Assembly: GCF_010365285.1 (NCBI RefSeq) | Contig: NZ_CP048286.1 | Coordinates: 6,250,001 to 6,314,000, forward strand | Source of the DNA: Paenibacillus rhizovicinus | GTDB taxonomy: Bacteria > Bacillota > Bacilli > Paenibacillales > Paenibacillaceae | Length of the DNA: 64,000 bases | Direction of reading: 5' to 3' | Shown: positions 24,727-31,940 of the stretch, piece by piece | Layout: each line of letters begins with the position of its first letter | Position numbering within the stretch: position 1 is the stretch's first letter | The notes under the pieces: model-generated | The model's input: the letters and a program-made list of their open reading frames with translations, nothing else | Databases searched by the model: none | What the model was told of the DNA's origin: nothing | Made by a program: the position numbers and the translations under genes

Positions 24727-25426
24727 CGAAACGGCGCAGGAGCCGCGCGCTATTCGGCTGCCAATGGTGGAGATATTTGAAACGGTCGAAGGCGAAGGCA
24801 CGCGTGCCGGGTTTCCGACCGTTTTTGTTCGTCTGTTCGGCTGTAATTTACGCTGCGTCTGGTGCGATACCAAATACAGCTATCCGCCCGCCGAAGCGGA
24901 ATTTACGATGACGATCGACGAGATCGTCTCGCAGGTCGAACGGGAGTATAAAGCGGAGTATATTTGCATGACGGGCGGAGAACCGCTGTTGTACGGCAGC
25001 CGTTCCGGCGCTCTGCTTGAGGCGCTCTGCGGTATCGAGCGTATCAAGGACGTGCACGTGGAAACGAACGGCGCGATCGATTTGGCTCCGTTCCTGCGCG
25101 ATATTCATTCGCCCAAGGCACGTTACATTATGGACTACAAGCTGCCGGATTCCGGCGAGAACGAGGCGATGCTCCATGAGAACTTCGCACTGCTGCGGAA
25201 GCAGGACGAAGTGAAATTCGTCATTGCGAGCGACGCGGACTTCGATTATGCCGTAAAGGTGCTTGCCGACTATCCGACCGAGGCGCTTGCGCTGTTCAGT
25301 CCGGTGTGGGAGAGCATGCCGCCGGCGAAGCTTGTCGAGAAAATGCTGGCTGCGGGTTTGACGAGGGTCAAGCTGAACATGCAGCTGCACAAAATCATTT
25401 GGGATCCGGCCCGGAGAGGTGTTTAA
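24716..25426 (+). CDS. queE: 7-carboxy-7-deazaguanine synthase (radical SAM)
   Basis: A 236-residue radical SAM enzyme, second of the preQ0 steps, making CDG from carboxytetrahydropterin. The start is typical: MVEIFETVEGEGTRAGFPTV, then the cluster motif CNLRCVWC (Cx3Cx2C) and GGEPLLYG for SAM binding. The C-terminal VKLNMQLHKIIWDP is a family signature. ATG 24716 overlaps queD, with GGAGG inside that gene as ribosome site. It overlaps the queC ribosome site region, so translation is coupled. Confidence 0.95.
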   Translation: MPANETAQEPRAIRLPMVEIFETVEGEGTRAGFPTVFVRLFGCNLRCVWCDTKYSYPPAEAEFTMTIDEIVSQVEREYKAEYICMTGGEPLLYGSRSGALLEALCGIERIKDVHVETNGAIDLAPFLRDIHSPKARYIMDYKLPDSGENEAMLHENFALLRKQDEVKFVIASDADFDYAVKVLADYPTEALALFSPVWESMPPAKLVEKMLAAGLTRVKLNMQLHKIIWDPARRGV

Positions 25427-25427
25427 G

Positions 25428-26120
25428 TTGACGAAAAAAGCAGTCATTATTTTGAGCGGCGGGTTGGACAGCACGACTTGCATGGGATACGCGAAGGAAG
25501 CAGGGTACGAGTTGTATCCGATCTCCTTCGATTACGGCCAGCGTCATATCATTGAATTGGAGAACGCCCGTGCCGTAGCCGAATATTACGGGACAGGCGA
25601 CCGCTATAAAGTCGTGCAGCTGGGATTTCTGCGCGAGTTCGGCGGCAGCGCATTGACGGACGACAGCATCGACGTGCCGAAAATGGGCGCCGAGCCAGTG
25701 CCTGACGAACCAGGTGAAATTCCGGTTACTTACGTGCCTGGACGCAACCTTCTGTTCTTGTCCATTGCGACGTCCTATGCGGAATCCGTCGGCGCGGAAG
25801 CGATCTACATCGGCGTCAATGCGCTCGATTACAGCGGCTACCCCGACTGCCGTCCGGAATTCATTGCCAAGGTGCAGGATGTGATCGCGTTCGCTACCAA
25901 AGTCGGCGCGGAAGGCAATCCGATCTCGATCGAGACGCCGCTCATTCATTTGACAAAAGCAGGCATCGTTGCGGAAGGGACACGGATGGAAGTGCCTTAC
26001 CATCTGACAACCTCTTGTTATAACGGGGAGAAGGAAGCATGCGGCGAATGCGATAGCTGCCGTCTGCGTCTGAAAGGCTTTGCCGAAGCGGGCATGACCG
26101 ATCCGATTCCTTACAAATAA
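25428..26120 (+). CDS. queC: 7-cyano-7-deazaguanine (preQ0) synthase
   Basis: A 230-residue ATP-dependent enzyme that turns CDG into preQ0. SGGLDSTTC is the PP-loop, YVPGRNLLFLS and GVNALDYSGYPDCRPEF are family signatures, and CYNGEKEACGECDSC provides the C-terminal zinc cysteines. TTG 25428 lies 8 bases after GGAGAGG; GTG 25419 sits on that site and is less likely. queF, which usually makes preQ1 in Bacillus, is not in this operon. Tandem repeats and a terminator follow. Confidence 0.95.
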   Translation: MTKKAVIILSGGLDSTTCMGYAKEAGYELYPISFDYGQRHIIELENARAVAEYYGTGDRYKVVQLGFLREFGGSALTDDSIDVPKMGAEPVPDEPGEIPVTYVPGRNLLFLSIATSYAESVGAEAIYIGVNALDYSGYPDCRPEFIAKVQDVIAFATKVGAEGNPISIETPLIHLTKAGIVAEGTRMEVPYHLTTSCYNGEKEACGECDSCRLRLKGFAEAGMTDPIPYK

Positions 26121-26134
26121 ATAGTGCTGCAGCC

Positions 26135-26200
26135 TGCAATACCATTGCAGCAAGGTTGCAATACCATTGCGACAAGGTTGCAATACCATTGCGACAAGGT
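26135..26200 (+). repeat. Three tandem 22-bp repeats after queC
   Basis: Copies at 26135-26156, 26157-26178 and 26179-26200; the last two are identical and the first differs at two bases (AG for GA). Each unit contains the dyad GCAAT-ACC-ATTGC, so the RNA could form three small hairpins in series. They sit 15 bases after the queC stop, before a convergent gene. No spacers, so not CRISPR. Confidence 0.9.
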
Positions 26201-26213
26201 TGCCGCTGAATAA

Positions 26214-26279
26214 GCAAAAAGACAGCTCCGAATGAAGAGGATTTTCACGTCTGCCTCTTGTCGGAGCTGTCTTTTTTGC
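26214..26279. terminator. Bidirectional terminator between queC and diguanylate cyclase gene
   Basis: An 18-bp near-perfect outer stem (26214-26231 with 26261-26279) flanks an inner AAGAGG/CCTCTT hairpin, with AAAAA on the left and TTTTTT on the right, serving both convergent genes. Confidence 0.88.
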
Positions 26280-26296
26280 AAGCGAAGACTAGTATT

Positions 26297-27496
26297 CTAG
26301 GCTTGTGCTTTCGCTTTGTTGGCGTTGTCGGCCGATCGCGATCTTGAACGCATCGAAGGATGAAGCGTAACTTTATTCTTGCCCGACGTCTTGGACTGAT
26401 ACATCGCTTCATCGGCTTGCGCAACAACCTCGGCAATGGACGTGCCTTCAAGAGTGATGCTGACGCCTACGCTGATCGTCACCATGGTTTCTTTCTCCAC
26501 CCGGCTGCGGATCGCCTCGGCGACGGTTTCCGGCTTCACGCCGGGAGCGGCCACGAGGCCGAGCAGCTCCTCGCCGCCATAACGGCCGGCCGTGCCGATG
26601 CCGGCGGTTTCTTCCCGCAGAATATCGGCGACTTGTTTCAAGACGCCGTCCGCTTTATGGTGGCCCTGCGTATCGTTCAGCTTCTTGAAATTGTCGATGT
26701 CGCAGAAGATAATCGCGATTCGTTTCATCTCCCGCAGCATTTGCTCGGCCTTCTTATTAAAGTGGCGGCGGTTGTACAAGCTTGTCAGTCCGTCCGTAAT
26801 CGACGATTGGAACGTCATCAGCAGCCGTTCCAGCACCCATTCGAACAAGAGCAGGAACAAGAGCGCATAATAGATGACCGGTAGAAAATGGCTCAGAATG
26901 ACGAGCATCGGCACTTTCCCGTGGAAGACGTAATGGTCGGCCATCTCCGCGATTTGGCGCGAGAAGAAGACAATGAGGCTGGCCGAATAGCTGAACCGCT
27001 GATCGATGCCGCGCATATTCAGCAAGATGATGAAGTTCAGCATTAAGCCGTAGAAGTCGACCGCAAGCAAATTCACCTGATCCGCAACGGGCCCGGAGAC
27101 CGCGATGTCCGGCGTGAACACGACTTGTCCTGCCGTTATGAGCGCCAAGCCGACGAACATCAGCAGGAAAGGAAAGCCTTTCAATTTGATCGAGGGGCCG
27201 GTATATAATTTCATGAACACGTAGTTGATAATGATGAACGTCAGCAGGTCGAGAAAGGCGAGCGTCAGCCGCCAGTACGGCGCCGCCGTCCAGTCGGAGC
27301 TGGCGATTCCGAGCACGGCTGCATGCTGAATAAGCAAAAGGAGCAGGACGACGATCAATACCAGATACGTACGATTGCGACGGTAGCTTTTGTACAGCTT
27401 GACCGCCATGAACAGCATCAGAACGAGAATGGTCATGGTGCATGCGGAAGCGAAAATTTGGCCGGACAGGCCGGAGAGCCAATGAATGAATGTCAT
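26297..27496 (-). CDS. Membrane diguanylate cyclase (GGDEF domain)
   Basis: A 399-residue protein with about seven membrane helices in the first 220 residues and a C-terminal GGDEF domain (from DGLTSLYNRRHF). The signature loop is RYGGEELLG, the active GGEEF-type variant, with DIDNFKKLNDTQGH for substrate and metal, so it should make c-di-GMP from two GTP. The N-terminal membrane bundle is of unknown sensing type and lacks a recognised MASE motif. No RxxD inhibitory site was seen just before the loop. The C-terminal tail is basic and low-complexity (SMRSRSRSADNANKAKAQA). It is convergent to queC and divergent from the PRTase-HAD gene. Confidence 0.92.
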   Translation of the reverse strand: MTFIHWLSGLSGQIFASACTMTILVLMLFMAVKLYKSYRRNRTYLVLIVVLLLLLIQHAAVLGIASSDWTAAPYWRLTLAFLDLLTFIIINYVFMKLYTGPSIKLKGFPFLLMFVGLALITAGQVVFTPDIAVSGPVADQVNLLAVDFYGLMLNFIILLNMRGIDQRFSYSASLIVFFSRQIAEMADHYVFHGKVPMLVILSHFLPVIYYALLFLLLFEWVLERLLMTFQSSITDGLTSLYNRRHFNKKAEQMLREMKRIAIIFCDIDNFKKLNDTQGHHKADGVLKQVADILREETAGIGTAGRYGGEELLGLVAAPGVKPETVAEAIRSRVEKETMVTISVGVSITLEGTSIAEVVAQADEAMYQSKTSGKNKVTLHPSMRSRSRSADNANKAKAQA

Positions 27497-27755
27497 AGTT
27501 CAGCCACCTAAGATGAGAGTATGCACAAAGTTGATATCGGACGCGAGGCCGCTTTTCGTTATAAAGAGGAGAGCGGCGAATCCGGAAATAGAGAAACATA
27601 TGTTCTAGTATATCATAATTTCTTGAATATGGAACGATAGCTTACGCTTGCACGGAAACATACGAAACGTTAACAAGGGATCGTCTGCAGGTTGTCGAAT
27701 ATACTGCTTATGACCTATGGAAATGGGCTTCATTCATTTTCAAGGAAACGGGAAT

Positions 27756-28703
27756 ATGGCGATCATGGGAGGAAATATGAGCAGGAATATTTATTTGGAT
27801 TACAATAGTCTCTCTTTGCGTCTCGATGCGCTGTCGGTTCAGATCATGGAGAAAGACTACGACGGCTTAGTCATTTTACTTCGCGGCGGGTACTTTATCG
27901 GGCTTCACTTGGCTTTCTTGACCGGTCTGCCCTATTACTTCGTGAAGTATGAGCGCAGCAGCTCAAGCATTGCTTGGGAAGGGGCCATTCCGAGCGGGAC
28001 GCGGCTTCTGCTATGCGAGGATTTTGCCGGTTCGGGGGACACGCTAACGAATACGACGGCTTTTATTGAAAGCTTCGGCAAGAGAGTCGATACGCTGGTA
28101 GGATGCAGCGACCTGCATTCTTCTTCGGTTCCTACCTTTGCTTGTTTTCACAATTCGAATGCCGATGCCCGTTTTATTTTTCCTTGGGAGAGGCACCGAA
28201 TGAATAAGGAAGGAAGGCAAGCAGCGACGCCCGATCATGGACTGGACAAGACGGCATGGGATCTGGACGGCGTATTCCTGGAGGATGTTCCGTCGGAGGT
28301 GTACCGGGCCGGATTGGATCAGGCGCTGCTTATCCGAGACGGATACACGAAGGCGCACTTCGCGCCAACGCGCTATTCGAGCCAAGACATGATCATTACG
28401 GGGAGACCGGAATGCGACCGGGAAAGGACATTGATCTGGCTGAATAATAGTCAGATCCATCTCGAAGCCACGTTCCGCGACGATAACATCGAGAAGCCCA
28501 CCAAAGAGGAGACGGCCGCCTGGAAAGGCAAGCGGGCGATCGAATTAGGTTTCAATCATTTCGTGGAGAGCTGTCCGATCCAGGCGCTGCATATCGCCAA
28601 TCTATATCCGGAAATGAGAGTCATTTGGTGGAACTCTGGCGAGCCGCTTCGCATTCAAGCAACGAAACACGCGGAATCGCGATTGGAAGAGGTCAATGTC
28701 TAG
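27756..28703 (+). CDS. Phosphoribosyltransferase-HAD phosphatase fusion protein
   Basis: About 315 residues with two domains. The N half is a PRTase: GLVILLRGGYFIGLHLAFLT, then the PRPP loop LLCEDFAGSGDTLTN (ED-x-AGSGDT). The C half is HAD-like: motif I WDLDGVFLED, motif II MIITGRP, Lys motif KGKRAIELG and motif IV FVESCPIQA, all complete. So one chain could form a nucleotide from a base plus PRPP and then remove the phosphate. Start choice: ATG 27756 has AAGGAA 8 bases before it; ATG 27717 and 27777 are in frame. It is followed after 15 bases by a second queD-like gene. Substrate unknown; a 7-deazaguanine base such as preQ0 is my inference from the partner. Confidence 0.75.
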   Translation: MAIMGGNMSRNIYLDYNSLSLRLDALSVQIMEKDYDGLVILLRGGYFIGLHLAFLTGLPYYFVKYERSSSSIAWEGAIPSGTRLLLCEDFAGSGDTLTNTTAFIESFGKRVDTLVGCSDLHSSSVPTFACFHNSNADARFIFPWERHRMNKEGRQAATPDHGLDKTAWDLDGVFLEDVPSEVYRAGLDQALLIRDGYTKAHFAPTRYSSQDMIITGRPECDRERTLIWLNNSQIHLEATFRDDNIEKPTKEETAAWKGKRAIELGFNHFVESCPIQALHIANLYPEMRVIWWNSGEPLRIQATKHAESRLEEVNV

Positions 28704-28718
28704 GGGGCTGCGAGACCA

Positions 28719-29156
28719 ATGATTTTTCAATACTATCCAACCGTGAGTCATTCCTTTACTTACGAACTAAACAAGGACCTGCATTTTGCGGCGGCTCACT
28801 TCATCCCGTCCTCGCTGGCCGGCAAGTGCCAAGATCTTCATGGCCATACGTATGTGGTGAATGTCACCGTCTGCGGCGATGCGTTGGACGAATCCGGATT
28901 TCTCGTCAATTTCGCCAGCATTAAAGAGCTGATCCATAAACGATACGATCACACGAGTTTAAATGAGCATGAGGAATTCAGCGGCGCCGACAGCGAACGG
29001 TTTCCGACCACCGAGGTATTGGCGGCTGCGATTTATGCCAAGGTACAAGCCTATTTGGACGGCTGCGCGAATCAACCCAGATGCATGCAAATCATCGTGC
29101 GCGAAACCCCGACCAGTTATGTGATCTATCGTCCGAAAATGCAGGAAATAATGTGA
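28719..29156 (+). CDS. Second QueD/6-pyruvoyl-tetrahydropterin synthase homologue
   Basis: A 145-residue QueD-family enzyme distinct from the one at 24244-24726. The zinc ligands are in LHFAAAHF and HGHTY, the catalytic Cys in KCQDLHGH, and RETPTSYV carries the C-terminal Glu motif, so it looks active. Compared with the first QueD it lacks the N-terminal leader but has an insertion around HEEFSGADSERFPTTEV. It is probably co-transcribed with the PRTase-HAD gene. It could supply carboxytetrahydropterin to a separate 7-deazaguanine product or act on another pterin. Confidence 0.9.
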   Translation: MIFQYYPTVSHSFTYELNKDLHFAAAHFIPSSLAGKCQDLHGHTYVVNVTVCGDALDESGFLVNFASIKELIHKRYDHTSLNEHEEFSGADSERFPTTEVLAAAIYAKVQAYLDGCANQPRCMQIIVRETPTSYVIYRPKMQEIM

Positions 29157-29170
29157 TCGTATAACGATTC

Positions 29171-29229
29171 GAAGAGGCATGACCAGTATGCTTTCCCGCA
29201 TGGGACAGGCTTCCGGTCATGCCTCTTTT
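29171..29229 (+). terminator. Terminator after second QueD gene
   Basis: GAAGAGGCATGACC (29171-29184) pairs with GGTCATGCCTCTT (29215-29227), a perfect stem with a 30-base loop, followed by TTC. The T-run is short. Confidence 0.7.
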
Positions 29230-29438
29230 CATGTATGCATTTACCGCCGTTCTTTTTAATGGATGCTTTCCGGGTGTTTGTTACATATCATAAATATGAG
29301 GGCAGAAACCTTGATCGTACGCGTTATATTCGACTATAATGAACAAACATTGACCCGTGCATCGAACGGAAAATGTTCACGTCTATTCTGGTTTTTGCAA
29401 GTCGAGAAGTAAATTGCAGTGGTTTGGGAGGGCTTGAG

Positions 29439-30581
29439 ATGAACATTTTGCAGGCACTGTTTTTCCCCCCGGAGCAGCCGGGCGGCGTGTCCTCCATGGT
29501 TCCTTACATCCAAGATCGGTTCAATAAACTCGGCTGGACGATGGAATTGTTTTCATTGCCGAGACGAGTAAGAGGGAAGGGACAGGAGCCTGTTTCCTTC
29601 GATACGTTCGACATTGCGAATTACGAGGGAAATCCCATCGTAGATAAATACGTGCAGACCTACCGCGATTACGTCTGGTGGACGAAGCTGCGCATCAAGA
29701 AGAATTACGACATTATCCATGCGCACCACCCGATTTCCGCGCTGGTGATGAAGCAGTTGTATCCGGATACGCCGATCGTGATGACGATCCACTCCAGTTA
29801 CGAGCGCGAGCTGATTCTGAACGGCAAAATCATCGAAGGCGGCTTGGAGCATCGGTTCCTTACGGCGGTCTACGGCGAGCTCGAAGCGAAGGTCGACCGG
29901 ATTCTGACGCCTTCGGAATCGTTCCGGCTGTACTTGAAGCCTTTCGTCAAGGATGCAGACGGCATCCAAATCATCCCGAACGGCTTCGACGAGAAGCGTT
30001 TCCGGCCGATTTCCCATGAAAACGCGGTCGTGCAGCTGATTACCGTCTGCCGCTTGGTACCGGCTAAAGGGCTGGATGTCCTGCTGCGCGCGTGCGCAGA
30101 GCTGAAAGCGCGGGGTCACGCCTTCGTCCTCCATATCATCGGAGACGGGCCGAGCCGCGAAGAGCTGGAACAGCTCGCGATCGAGCTGAACCTGTACGAC
30201 GATATTATTTTCTACGGCTATATGCTTCATCCGGAAGAGTTCATGCCGTTCTTCGACGTGTTCGTGCTGCCCTCGCGGGCGGAAGCCTTCGGCTCCGTGT
30301 TCGCCGAAGCGGCACTATGCTGGCTGGCGCTGGTCGGCACGAACGTGGGCGGGATCGCCGAACAGATCGACGACGGCATCAACGGCCTGCTGGTGGAGCC
30401 CGAGAATCCGACCGCGCTATGCAATGCGCTGGAGAAGGTCGTATCCGACCAGGATTACCGGTACAACATGGCCCGGGCGGCCTGGAACAAAGCGAAGAAG
30501 GTTTATTCCCTGCAGCGGGTCATCGCCCAGCTCAAACAGGTATATATGGAAATCAATCCGGAACCGGAAGCGGCGGAGTAA
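29439..30581 (+). CDS. GT4-type glycosyltransferase
   Basis: A 380-residue GT-B enzyme of family 4. The N-terminal FFPPEQPGGVSSMVPYI acceptor-side loop, HAHHPISALVM, TIHSSYERE, then the C-terminal donor domain PNGFDEKRF, CRLVPAKGLDVLLRA, GDGPSREEL and the Ex7E motif in SRAEAFGSVFAEAAL. It transfers a sugar from a nucleotide donor with retention, perhaps to surface glycan or glycolipid. ATG 29439 has GGGAGGGC 6 bases before it. yhaO follows after 12 bases. Confidence 0.9.
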   Translation: MNILQALFFPPEQPGGVSSMVPYIQDRFNKLGWTMELFSLPRRVRGKGQEPVSFDTFDIANYEGNPIVDKYVQTYRDYVWWTKLRIKKNYDIIHAHHPISALVMKQLYPDTPIVMTIHSSYERELILNGKIIEGGLEHRFLTAVYGELEAKVDRILTPSESFRLYLKPFVKDADGIQIIPNGFDEKRFRPISHENAVVQLITVCRLVPAKGLDVLLRACAELKARGHAFVLHIIGDGPSREELEQLAIELNLYDDIIFYGYMLHPEEFMPFFDVFVLPSRAEAFGSVFAEAALCWLALVGTNVGGIAEQIDDGINGLLVEPENPTALCNALEKVVSDQDYRYNMARAAWNKAKKVYSLQRVIAQLKQVYMEINPEPEAAE

Positions 30582-30593
30582 GGGAGAAGGAAC

Positions 30594-31940
30594 ATGGGCG
30601 TCTCATTTCGGTTCATACATGCCGCGGATCTTCATGTGGACAGTCCGTTCCGCGGCTTGACGGAGGTACCCTCGCATGTGCGGGAGGCGCTCCAGGCTTC
30701 GACGTTCGATGCCGTGCGGAAGCTCGTGGACGCGGCGATCGGGGAAGAAGTTGATTTTGTCGTCATTGCCGGAGATCTCTACGATTCGGCGGACCGTTCG
30801 CTTCGCGCGCAGCTGGCGCTGCAAAAGGAATGGCAGAGGCTGCATGCTCATGGCGTGCGGCTTTTTGTCATTCACGGAAATCATGATCCGCTGTCCGGGC
30901 AGCAGGCCGCGCTGCGCTGGCCGGATTCTATCCATTTCTTCGGTGCCGAACGTCCTGAACAGATGCCGGCCTATACGAAACAAGGGGAATTAGCGGCATA
31001 CATAACCGGCATTTCTTATGGCTCTAGGTCCGTGACCGCGAATTTGGCAGCCGGCTATATTGCCCGGCAGGACGGTACGTACGGCATCGCGCTGCTGCAC
31101 GGCAACGTCGACGGCGACGCCGGTCACGATCCGTACGCGCCGTGCAGGCTGGACGAGCTCGTCGGCGCAGGCTTTCAATATTGGGCGCTTGGCCACATTC
31201 ATCAACGGGCGGTGCTGCATGAATATCCGCATGTCGTCTATGCGGGCAATACGCAAGGCAGGCATGCCAAGGAGACGGGGGCCAAAGGCTGTTACGTCGT
31301 CGATGTTTCGGCTGCGCATGAAACCGTGCTGCGGTTCGTGCCGCTCGATACGGTGCGCTGGCTGCATGTGCGGACGGCGATCGACGGGATCGTTTCCGAG
31401 CAGGAACTGCTGGACGCGATGGAAGATGCCGCCGCGAGAGCGGCTTCCGAGTGCGGCGGCCGTTCGCTTATGGTGCGATTTTCGCTTGTCGGCAGAGGGC
31501 CGCTGCATGCGAGTTTAGGAGACTCGGAGCGGCTTCAGGAGCTGTTGGCGGGACTGAGGGAACGCCTGGCCGAACCCGGCTGGATGTCTTCCGCCGGAAG
31601 CGGGTTCGATGCCGGCTGGTGCTGGATCAGCGAGATCGCTGCTTCTACGGGTTCGGAATTGGATGTTGCCGCCCTGTCGGAGGAGGACAGCTTCGTCGGC
31701 GAACTGATCCGGGGAAGCTTCGCGGCCGGCGGCGATACGGCGTCGCTCTTGTCGCTGACGGAAGAAGCGCTGCTGCCCCTGCTGGGCTCGCCGAAGCTGC
31801 GAAAACGCGTTCGTGCCGCCATGGAACAGCGTGCCGATGATTGGCTGGTCAAGGCGAGAGAGCTATCGGCCGGCCTGCTCGCGGCCGAACCTGATACGAG
31901 TACGGTCGAAGCGCCGATTCAAGGAGGGGAAGCGTCATGA
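30594..31940 (+). CDS. yhaO: SbcD-like DNA repair metallophosphoesterase (YhaO)
   Basis: A 448-residue nuclease subunit. Metal-binding motifs of the calcineurin-like fold are all present: AADLHVDSPF, IAGDLYDSA, GNHD (IHGNHDPL), LLHGNV and GHIHQ. As with SbcD/Mre11 it should cut DNA ends or hairpins in complex with the SMC-like partner encoded next (4-base ATGA overlap with yhaN). The C-terminal cap domain is longer and family-specific. In B. subtilis the same pair yhaO-yhaN exists. The ribosome site is GGGAGAAGGA. Confidence 0.92.
   Translation: MGVSFRFIHAADLHVDSPFRGLTEVPSHVREALQASTFDAVRKLVDAAIGEEVDFVVIAGDLYDSADRSLRAQLALQKEWQRLHAHGVRLFVIHGNHDPLSGQQAALRWPDSIHFFGAERPEQMPAYTKQGELAAYITGISYGSRSVTANLAAGYIARQDGTYGIALLHGNVDGDAGHDPYAPCRLDELVGAGFQYWALGHIHQRAVLHEYPHVVYAGNTQGRHAKETGAKGCYVVDVSAAHETVLRFVPLDTVRWLHVRTAIDGIVSEQELLDAMEDAAARAASECGGRSLMVRFSLVGRGPLHASLGDSERLQELLAGLRERLAEPGWMSSAGSGFDAGWCWISEIAASTGSELDVAALSEEDSFVGELIRGSFAAGGDTASLLSLTEEALLPLLGSPKLRKRVRAAMEQRADDWLVKARELSAGLLAAEPDTSTVEAPIQGGEAS

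Noticed and set aside
22957..24873. A 638-codon open frame on the minus strand across phzF, queD and queE
   Set aside because: It is antisense to three clear genes, is rich in Arg/His/Gln typical of shadow frames and has no ribosome site.
26135..26200. Possible mini-CRISPR array
   Set aside because: The 22-bp units are directly adjacent with no spacers, and no cas genes are present.
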